A DNA stretch of 6,609 nt, from the NCBI GenBank assembly GCA_905236265.1, contig CAJOOV010000129.1, forward strand, positions 1-6,609, read 5' to 3'. Position 1 is the first letter of the stretch. Each line of letters starts with the position of its first letter. This document shows positions 1-5,370 of the stretch, one piece after another. The notes below the pieces were generated by a model, which saw only the letters and a program-made list of their open reading frames with translations, made no database searches and had not been told where the DNA came from. Origin of the DNA: an uncultured Oscillospiraceae bacterium (lineage in GTDB: Bacteria > Bacillota > Clostridia > Oscillospirales > Oscillospiraceae). Both the position numbers and the translations under genes were made by a program.

Positions 1-1319
1 GCCTGAGCGTTTTCGTAGGTCACGCTGCGGTCGGAGGGGTCAAGGCCGATGTCCCGGAAGTGTACCGAAACCGCCTCCCCGATGTCCACCCGGCGGAAAT
101 CCGTGCCCAGACACTCCGCCAGCTTGGTGGCGTTGTCCCGTGTGCGGTCAGTGGTGCCGAAGCAGGGCATGGTAACGCAGAGGATGTCCGAGGCAGGGCG
201 ATGGAGCATGTTCATGGCATTGGCGGTGATGAGCAGCGCCAGCGTGGAGTCCAGACCGCCGGACAGCCCGATGACTGCGCAGGCGGCATGGGTGTGCTCC
301 AGACGCTTGCGAAGCCCCAGAGAGGCGAGGGTGAAGATCTCCTGGCACCGCTCCGAGCGGTGGGCGGCGTCGGAGGGGACAAAGGGACTTGCCCCCACCG
401 GGCGGGTGAGCGCAGTCTCCTCCACCGGGAGGTGGAAGGACACCTCGTCCACGGCGCAGTCCGAGTCGTTGGGATAGGTGGACATGCGCCGGCGCTCAAA
501 GGCCAGCTTCTCCACGTCGATCTCACTGACGGTAAGCCCGGTGGAGAAGCGGCGCTGGGCCAGAAGAGCGCCGTTTTCCGCAATCAGGTCGTGTCCCGCA
601 AAGACCAGATCCGTGGTGCTCTCCCCCTCCCCGGCATCGGCATAGACATAGCCGCACACCAGCCGGGCGGACTGCCCGGTGACAAGGCTGCGGCGGTAGT
701 CCGCCTTGCACACCGTCTCGTCCGAGGCGGAGGGGTTGAGCATCACCGTGGCCCCTGCGGCGCACAGATTCACGGAGGGGGGATTGCTCACCCACAGGTC
801 TTCGCACAGCTCCACGCCCACGCACAGATTAGACAGCTCCTCACAGCGGAAAATCTGGTTCGGGTTCAGATCCACTTGCTGTCCGCAAAGCTCCACCGTC
901 CCGGCGTAGCCGTCGGCGGCGGCGAACCAGCGCCCCTCGTAAAACTCGCTGTAGCTGGGAATGTGGCGCTTGGGCACAAGCCCCAGCAGAGCGCCGTCGC
1001 AGATCACGGCGGCGCAGTTGTAGAGGTGGCTGCGGTGGGCGGGCTGGACAGGCAGCCCCACCACGCACAGCAGCCCCAGCCCCTCGGAGGCGGCGACAAC
1101 CTGCTCCAGCGCCTGCTTCGCCCCCTCCAGCAGCGTGGGCTGCAAAAACAGGTCGGCGCAGGTGTAGCCGGTGAGTCCCAGCTCCGGGAAGCAGAGCACC
1201 CTGACCCCCTCGGCGGCGGCCTGATACATCAGCTCAATGGTCTGCTGTGCATTATATTTACAGTCTGCCACCCGGATGGCCGGGGTGGCGGCGGCTATTT
1301 TTACGAATCCGTCTCTCAT
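1..1319 (-). CDS. nadE: Glutamine-dependent NAD+ synthetase, N-terminal 439 residues (C-terminus beyond left edge)
   Basis: This enzyme makes NAD+ from nicotinic acid adenine dinucleotide, ATP and glutamine in the cytoplasm, the last step of NAD synthesis. Read on the minus strand from ATG at 1319-1317, the frame stays open to the window edge. Residues 1 to about 270 form a nitrilase-type glutaminase domain. Its catalytic triad is visible: Glu46 in FPELGLTGY, Lys117 in PKRHIPSYSEFYEGR and Cys172 in GVELCEDLW. A linker leads to the synthetase domain, which opens with the ATP-pyrophosphatase P-loop GLSGGLDST (residues 351-359). The visible part ends at VTYENAQ, the conserved stretch after the NAD-binding helices, so roughly 200 residues of a typical 640-residue enzyme are missing. 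The start is supported by the ribosome binding site just upstream and by the family-typical opening GFVKIAAATP. It is transcribed away from gdpP. The fusion of glutaminase and synthetase domains means it can use glutamine rather than free ammonia. I see no damaged residue. Confidence 0.96.
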   Translation of the reverse strand, partial: MRDGFVKIAAATPAIRVADCKYNAQQTIELMYQAAAEGVRVLCFPELGLTGYTCADLFLQPTLLEGAKQALEQVVAASEGLGLLCVVGLPVQPAHRSHLYNCAAVICDGALLGLVPKRHIPSYSEFYEGRWFAAADGYAGTVELCGQQVDLNPNQIFRCEELSNLCVGVELCEDLWVSNPPSVNLCAAGATVMLNPSASDETVCKADYRRSLVTGQSARLVCGYVYADAGEGESTTDLVFAGHDLIAENGALLAQRRFSTGLTVSEIDVEKLAFERRRMSTYPNDSDCAVDEVSFHLPVEETALTRPVGASPFVPSDAAHRSERCQEIFTLASLGLRKRLEHTHAACAVIGLSGGLDSTLALLITANAMNMLHRPASDILCVTMPCFGTTDRTRDNATKLAECLGTDFRRVDIGEAVSVHFRDIGLDPSDRSVTYENAQ

Positions 1320-1327
1320 GAGCGTGG

Positions 1328-1338
1328 CTCCCTTCCTG
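1328..1338 (-). promoter_or_regulatory. Ribosome binding site of nadE
   Basis: On the minus strand this reads AGGAAGGGAG, a purine-rich Shine-Dalgarno-like run about eight bases before the ATG at 1319. It supports that ATG as the start of nadE. The match to the anti-Shine-Dalgarno sequence is good but broken, unlike the clean GGAGG sites of gdpP and rplI. Confidence 0.7.
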
Positions 1339-1352
1339 ATTCACTGAGCCTT

Positions 1353-1381
1353 ATTGTAACCGATTGACCGGGGAGAAGCAA
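1353..1381 (-). promoter_or_regulatory. Predicted sigma-A promoter of nadE
   Basis: Read on the minus strand, a -10 box TACAAT (1358 to 1353, five of six consensus bases) lies 17 bases after a weak -35 box TTGCTT (1381 to 1376, three of six). Transcription would begin near 1346, giving a leader of about 27 bases that just holds the nadE ribosome binding site. Position and spacing fit well; the poor -35 makes this a moderate call. Confidence 0.55.
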
Positions 1382-1410
1382 GAAGGACGGGCAGAAAATG
1401 CCGGAAACTA

Positions 1411-1439
1411 TTGCAATTGTGAAGCTATTGTGAGATAAT
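1411..1439 (+). promoter_or_regulatory. Predicted sigma-A promoter of the gdpP-rplI-dnaB-tilS operon
   Basis: A -35 box TTGCAA (1411-1416) is separated by exactly 17 bases from a -10 box GATAAT (1434-1439). The TG dinucleotide of an extended -10 element sits at 1431-1432 in the right register. This AT-rich patch stands out in otherwise GC-rich sequence. The start of transcription is expected near 1446, about 47 bases before the gdpP start codon. I see no other comparable promoter upstream of rplI, dnaB or tilS, so this probably drives the whole block. It points away from the nadE promoter; the two -35 boxes are about 30 bases apart. Confidence 0.75.
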
Positions 1440-1452
1440 CAACTATCTTATC
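1416..1452. repeat. Short direct and inverted repeats within the gdpP promoter (possible operator)
   Basis: The heptamer ATTGTGA occurs twice, at 1416-1422 and 1427-1433. The copies are offset by 11 bases, about one helical turn, and fill the spacer between the -35 and -10 boxes. An inverted repeat GATAA (1434-1438) and TTATC (1448-1452) with a nine-base centre then covers the -10 box and the expected transcription start. Such placement would suit a repressor site, but the elements are short and lie in AT-rich promoter sequence, where chance matches are common. No regulator can be named. Confidence 0.3.
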
Positions 1453-1480
1453 ATGGGTGCTTGTGCCCGCAAAACAGAGA

Positions 1481-1485
1481 GGAGG
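1481..1485 (+). promoter_or_regulatory. Ribosome binding site that decides the gdpP start
   Basis: GGAGG, within the longer purine run AGAGAGGAGG, lies seven bases before the GTG at 1493. In-frame GTG at 1457 lies only about 11 bases after the expected transcription start and has no ribosome binding site, so 1493 is preferred. Confidence 0.85.
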
Positions 1486-1492
1486 CTGCGCT

Positions 1493-3472
1493 GTGAACGA
1501 AAAGCTGAACCGTATTTTGGAACCCAGAGGCAAGGCTTATCTCATTTTACTTGTGGCCTTTTCCGCCGTCACCTGCTTTCTGCATCTGAAAATCGGACTG
1601 ACAGAGCTGGGACTGACGGCGCTGGTGCTGGTGTACTACCTGATTACCCGCCGCCGCCACCGCAGGGAGGCCACACGGTATATTGCCGGCGTGACCGGGA
1701 GCATTGATGCCGCCAGCCGGGATACCATGGTGAATTCCCCCTTCCCCATGGTGATGTTCCAGCCGGACAGCGGGGATATTATCTGGACGAACGACCGGTT
1801 TCTGCAGATCGCCGGAGACCGGGAGCATCTCTTTGACACGAAGATCGATGCCGCCGTTCCCGGCTTTACCACCAAGTGGCTGACGGAGGGGGAGAGCCGG
1901 TGCCCCTCGGAGTATGTGCTGGACGGGAAGAGCTATCTGGTGATGGGACACATCACGCAGGTGGGCACGGACAGCGAGGAGGAGATTGCCACTACCTACT
2001 GGGTGGACATCTCCCAGCTTGCGGAGATTCGGGAGCGGTTTTACAACACCCGCCCCGTGGTGGCCATTGCGCTGATTGACAACTATGAGGATCTGATCCG
2101 CAACACCAACGACAAGACCCGCTCCGCCCTGCGCTCCGCCGTGGAGGACGAGATCACGGCGTGGTACCAGTCCTGCGGCGGGCTGTTCTGCCGCTACGAC
2201 CGGGAGCGGTATCTGTGCGTATTCGAGGAGCAGTATCTGGAGCAGTTCCAGAAGGGGCGCTTTGCCGTGCTGGATGCGGTTCACCGGGTGGTCAGCCCCA
2301 ACGGCATCAACGCCACCCTGTCCATCGGCATCGGTATGGACTCCTCCTTCGGGGAGATGCTGGACTTTGCCTCCCTTGCCATTGAGATGGCACTGTCCAG
2401 AGGCGGCGATCAGGCGGTCATCAAAAACCGCTTCAACTTCGAGTTCTACGGCGGGCGCACCAAGGAGAGCGAGCGGCACACCAAGGTGAAAAGCCGGGTC
2501 ATGTCCAACGCTCTGGGCGAGCTGCTTCAGGTGTCCTCCAACGTGCTGGTCATGGGGCACCGCTCGGCGGATCTGGATGCGGTGGGTGCTGCCGTGGGTG
2601 TTTGCGCCATTGCCAGAAAGCGGAATATCCCCGCCTTCATCGTGGAGGAGCCTTACAGCTATCCCGGCGACCTGATGAGCAAACGGCTGCGCTCCCTTCC
2701 GGAGTACGAGAACAGGTTCCTCACCCATCAGGACGCAGTGTTGCTGGTGGACAGCCGGACGCTGCTGGTGGTGGTGGACACCAACCGCCCGGATCAGGTC
2801 ATTGACCGGGAGCTGCTGAAGCTGTGCAGCCGCATTGCGGTGGTGGATCACCATCTGCGGGCGGCGGACTATATCGCCAACGCCGCACTGAACTTCCACG
2901 AGCCATACGCCTCCTCCGCCTGCGAGCTGGTCACGGAGATGGTGCAGTATCTCATCGACCCCTCCGACCTGATGCGCATGGAGGCGGAGGCGCTGCTGGC
3001 TGGCATCGTGCTGGACACCAAGAGCTTCACCCTGCGCACCGGCGGGCGCACCTTTGAGGCGGCGGCCTTCCTGCGCCGCCGGGGGGCGGACACGGTGGAG
3101 ATCAAAAAGCTGATGCAGAGCAATCTGGAGGACACCATCTCCAAATACGATGTCATCCGGGGGGCGAAGATGGTGCATGGCAATATCGCCATCTCCGCCA
3201 CGGATAAGCCCGTGGGGCGGGTGATCGCCTCTCAGGCGGCGGATGAGCTTTTGAACGTGGCAGGGGCGGAGGCCAGCTTCGTCCTCTTCCCCGACGGGGA
3301 TGCCACCATCATCAGCGCCCGCAGTGTGGGCGAGGTGAGCGTGCAGTTTATTCTGGAACAGCTGGGCGGCGGCGGCAACGCTGCGGCGGCAGGCGCACAG
3401 GTGAAGGAGTGCAGCGTGGACGAGGCGCTGCGCAGGCTGCAGGAGGCCATTGACGCCTATCTGGAACAATAA
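1493..3472 (+). CDS. gdpP: GdpP-type cyclic-di-AMP phosphodiesterase (PAS, degenerate GGDEF, DHH/DHHA1), membrane-bound
   Basis: GdpP hydrolyses the second messenger c-di-AMP to pApA and so affects potassium balance, cell-wall stress and beta-lactam tolerance in Firmicutes. From the GTG start the protein has 659 residues, the same length as Bacillus subtilis GdpP (YybT). Two membrane segments lie at about 15-32 and 36-52, followed by a basic stretch RRRHRR. A PAS domain (about 75-165) follows; in characterised homologues it can bind haem. Next is a degenerate GGDEF domain (about 187-320), where the signature loop reads RYDRERYLCVF instead of GGDEF, so no cyclase activity is expected. The catalytic DHH domain shows GHRSADLD (His356, Asp360, Asp362), VDT (Asp429), DHH (452-454) and LDTKSF (Asp508), the usual metal-binding set. 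The DHHA1 domain ends in GGGGNAAAAGAQ, with Asn629 where related proteins usually have His. It is first in the operon and 35 bases before rplI, as in many Firmicutes. Confidence 0.95.
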   Translation: MNEKLNRILEPRGKAYLILLVAFSAVTCFLHLKIGLTELGLTALVLVYYLITRRRHRREATRYIAGVTGSIDAASRDTMVNSPFPMVMFQPDSGDIIWTNDRFLQIAGDREHLFDTKIDAAVPGFTTKWLTEGESRCPSEYVLDGKSYLVMGHITQVGTDSEEEIATTYWVDISQLAEIRERFYNTRPVVAIALIDNYEDLIRNTNDKTRSALRSAVEDEITAWYQSCGGLFCRYDRERYLCVFEEQYLEQFQKGRFAVLDAVHRVVSPNGINATLSIGIGMDSSFGEMLDFASLAIEMALSRGGDQAVIKNRFNFEFYGGRTKESERHTKVKSRVMSNALGELLQVSSNVLVMGHRSADLDAVGAAVGVCAIARKRNIPAFIVEEPYSYPGDLMSKRLRSLPEYENRFLTHQDAVLLVDSRTLLVVVDTNRPDQVIDRELLKLCSRIAVVDHHLRAADYIANAALNFHEPYASSACELVTEMVQYLIDPSDLMRMEAEALLAGIVLDTKSFTLRTGGRTFEAAAFLRRRGADTVEIKKLMQSNLEDTISKYDVIRGAKMVHGNIAISATDKPVGRVIASQAADELLNVAGAEASFVLFPDGDATIISARSVGEVSVQFILEQLGGGGNAAAAGAQVKECSVDEALRRLQEAIDAYLEQ

Positions 3473-3494
3473 AACCATAGACTATCTCACAGAC

Positions 3495-3500
3495 GGAGGT
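3495..3500 (+). promoter_or_regulatory. Ribosome binding site of rplI
   Basis: GGAGGT lies seven bases before the rplI ATG at 3508, a near-ideal Shine-Dalgarno site as expected for a highly expressed ribosomal protein gene. Confidence 0.85.
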
Positions 3501-3507
3501 TATCAAT

Positions 3508-3951
3508 ATGAAAGTGATTTTGCAGCAGGATGTCCGGGGCAAGGGCAAGAAGGGACAGATGGTAGAGGTGTCCGACGGCTACGCCCGGAATTTCCTCTTT
3601 CCCAAGAAGCTGGCTCTGGAGGCCACCAAGGACAACGTGAACACCATGCAGCAGCAGGAAAAGGCCCGGAAGGAGCGGGAGCAGAAGGCACGGGAGGAGG
3701 CAGTCGCCCTGTCCGCCCGGCTGAAGGATATGCCCGTCCACGTCAAGGCAAAGGCGGGCACCGGCGGGCGGCTCTTCGGCAGCGTCACCACCAAGGAGAT
3801 CTCCGTGGCGCTGAAGGAGCAGTACGGCGTGGACATTCCCAAGACCGCCCTGCAGTCCGACCCCATCAAGGCCTTCGGCGGCTACCAGATCAAGGCAAAG
3901 CTGGGCTATGAGGTGTCCGGCGTGCTCCATGTGTTTGTAGAGGAGGCGTAA
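3508..3951 (+). CDS. rplI: 50S ribosomal protein L9
   Basis: L9 binds 23S rRNA near the base of the L1 stalk and helps keep the reading frame during translation. The 147-residue product matches the usual length of about 149. The N-terminal RNA-binding domain (1 to about 47) carries the L9 signature, with GKGKKG near residues 11-16 and SDGYARNFLFP near 22-32. A long charged helix rich in Lys, Glu and Gln follows (about 45-78). The C-terminal domain includes GRLFGSVTTKEI and ends HVFVEEA. The start is fixed by the strong ribosome binding site and by the family-typical MKVILQQDV opening. It sits between gdpP and dnaB, the standard Firmicutes position, rather than with rpsF-ssb-rpsR as in proteobacteria. 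Nothing about it is unusual apart from a hairpin over its stop codon. Confidence 0.97.
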   Translation: MKVILQQDVRGKGKKGQMVEVSDGYARNFLFPKKLALEATKDNVNTMQQQEKARKEREQKAREEAVALSARLKDMPVHVKAKAGTGGRLFGSVTTKEISVALKEQYGVDIPKTALQSDPIKAFGGYQIKAKLGYEVSGVLHVFVEEA

Positions 3952-3961
3952 TGCCTCCCCT
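3939..3961 (+). other. Hairpin spanning the rplI stop codon
   Basis: GGAGGC (3942-3947) and GCCTCC (3953-3958) form a perfect six-base stem around a five-base loop GTAAT that contains most of the TAA stop codon. With one A-C mismatch the stem extends to nine positions (3939-3961). No run of T follows, so it does not look like an intrinsic terminator. It could slow termination, protect the upstream message or lower readthrough into dnaB, or be chance in GC-rich sequence. Confidence 0.4.
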
Positions 3962-4002
3962 CTGCTATGGGCGGAGTGAATGATTCCCTGCGTTTGCGGA
4001 AA

Positions 4003-4012
4003 GGACGGTGAG
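4003..4012 (+). promoter_or_regulatory. Ribosome binding site of dnaB
   Basis: GGACGGTGAG precedes the ATG at 4018. The GGTGAG part (4007-4012) can pair with the UCACC part of the 16S rRNA tail at a spacing of five bases. This is weaker than the gdpP and rplI sites, which would suit a lower helicase output from the shared message. Confidence 0.55.
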
Positions 4013-4017
4013 AACCC

Positions 4018-5370
4018 ATGCCTGAGCTGGACGAGCTTTTGCTGCGCCAGATGCCCCACTCCGACGCTGCGGAGCAGGCGGTGCTGGGCGCCATGCTCAT
4101 TGACAGCCACTGTATCCCTCAGGTGATCGAACAGCTTCGCCCGGAGGATTTCTATACCCGCCAGCATATTGAGCTGTATCAGGCGATTTATTCCATGTTC
4201 TCCCTGTCCAAAAAGATCGATCCGGTGACCGTTCAGGAGCAGATGCGTCTGGACGGCACCTTCTCTGAGGAGAACACCAGAGGATTTCTGCTCCAGCTCA
4301 TGGAGGTGACCCCCACCTCCGCCAATGTGATGGAGTATGTGGAGATTGTCCGGGACAAGGCGCTGCTGCGCCGGGTGGCGGCGGCGGCCGGGGAGATCAG
4401 TGCGCTGGTGGACGAGGGCACCGGCACGGGAGGCGACGTGCTGGAGGCGGCGGAGCAGAAGATCTATGCCATCCGTCAGGGCAGAGCCTTTCAGGGGCTG
4501 ATTCCCATCTCCTCTATCACGGCGGATGTTTATGCCAGAATCGGAGAGCTGAGCGAGTCTGACCGGCCTGTGGTGGGCATTTCCACCGGGCTGATCGACC
4601 TTGACCGGATGATTAACGGCCTTGGCAATTCCGACCTGATTCTCCTTGCTGCCCGTCCCGGCATGGGCAAGACCTCCCTTGCCCTGAATATCCTGCTGGA
4701 GGCGGGAAAGCACTCCGGCAAGAGCGTGGTCTTTTTCTCACTGGAGATGAGCCGGGAGCAGCTTGTCACACGGCTGATCTCCGGGGAGTCCTTCCTGCCC
4801 AATACCAAGCTGACCACCGGGCAGCTGGAGGACGAGGACTGGGAGAAGCTGACCCTGGCCTGCCGCAGCCTGAACCAGACCTCCATTTTAATCGACGACA
4901 ACCCCTCCCTCTCTGTGGCGGACATGAACGCCAAGTGCCGCCGGGTGGAGAATCTGGGGCTGGTGGTGATCGACTATCTGCAGCTGATGACCGCCGCCGG
5001 AGGGAAACAGAAATACGCCGGGGAGAGCCGCCAGCAGGTGGTGTCTGACATCTCCCGTGCGCTGAAGATTATGGCAAAGGAGCTGAACGTGCCGGTGCTG
5101 TGCCTGAGCCAGCTCAGCCGTGCCAACGAGAGCCGTTCCGATAAGCGCCCCATGCTCTCCGACCTGCGTGAGTCCGGCGCCATTGAGCAGGACGCAGACG
5201 AGGTGCTGTTCATCTACCGGGACGACTACTATAACGAGGACAGCGATGCCCGGAATCAGGCGGAGATCATCATTGCCAAAAACCGACACGGAGAGACGGG
5301 AAAGGTGATGGTGCAGTGGCTGCCTGAGTTTACCACCTTTGCCAACGTGGAATGGAAGCATCAGGAATGA
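4018..5370 (+). CDS. dnaB: Replicative DNA helicase DnaB (Bacillus DnaC type)
   Basis: DnaB is the ring-shaped hexameric helicase that unwinds the lagging-strand template 5' to 3' at the replication fork and recruits primase. The 450-residue product is close to the 454 of the B. subtilis enzyme. The N-terminal helical domain (about 13-115) starts with HSDAAEQAVLGAML. A linker helix region (about 125-175) leads to the RecA-type ATPase domain (about 185-448). This shows Walker A ARPGMGKTS (Lys218), FSLEMSREQL, Walker B VVIDYLQLM (Asp319), SQLSR (364-368), the DnaB signature SDLRESGAIEQDAD, and KNRHGETG, where Arg423 matches the arginine finger. The ATPase core is uninterrupted, so there is no intein, a common insertion in this gene elsewhere. 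The start at 4018 agrees with homologues. Its stop codon overlaps the tilS start. Confidence 0.97.
   Translation: MPELDELLLRQMPHSDAAEQAVLGAMLIDSHCIPQVIEQLRPEDFYTRQHIELYQAIYSMFSLSKKIDPVTVQEQMRLDGTFSEENTRGFLLQLMEVTPTSANVMEYVEIVRDKALLRRVAAAAGEISALVDEGTGTGGDVLEAAEQKIYAIRQGRAFQGLIPISSITADVYARIGELSESDRPVVGISTGLIDLDRMINGLGNSDLILLAARPGMGKTSLALNILLEAGKHSGKSVVFFSLEMSREQLVTRLISGESFLPNTKLTTGQLEDEDWEKLTLACRSLNQTSILIDDNPSLSVADMNAKCRRVENLGLVVIDYLQLMTAAGGKQKYAGESRQQVVSDISRALKIMAKELNVPVLCLSQLSRANESRSDKRPMLSDLRESGAIEQDADEVLFIYRDDYYNEDSDARNQAEIIIAKNRHGETGKVMVQWLPEFTTFANVEWKHQE

Noticed and set aside
60..1367. A plus-strand open frame of 435 codons opposite nadE
   Set aside because: It is the complement of an intact nadE frame with visible catalytic residues; its own product has low-complexity composition and no known motif.
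1457..1492. A longer gdpP start at GTG 1457 adding 12 residues
   Set aside because: It would lie about 11 bases after the predicted transcript start without a ribosome binding site, whereas 1493 has GGAGG at ideal spacing and gives the usual family length.
1453..1707. A small ORF starting at ATG 1453 overlapping the gdpP start in another frame
   Set aside because: No ribosome binding site, almost complete overlap with gdpP and an Arg/Pro-rich shadow-like product; leader peptide function has no support.
1547..3478. A long minus-strand open frame of 643 codons opposite gdpP
   Set aside because: The translation is rich in His, Gln, Gly and Arg with no recognisable domain, and it lies wholly opposite a gene with clear family motifs. 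Long antisense frames are expected where codons end mostly in G or C.
3473..3507. Possible terminator between gdpP and rplI
   Set aside because: The 35-base gap has only a very weak AACC/GGTT pairing and no T tract, so readthrough within one operon is more likely.
3487..4713. A minus-strand open frame of 408 codons across rplI and dnaB
   Set aside because: It spans two real genes and their spacer, has no ribosome binding site and no recognisable product; it is a GC-driven shadow.
4651..5325. Possible intein or insertion in dnaB, a common intein host
   Set aside because: Walker A, Walker B, SQLSR, the DnaB signature and the arginine finger follow each other at normal spacing with no inserted block.
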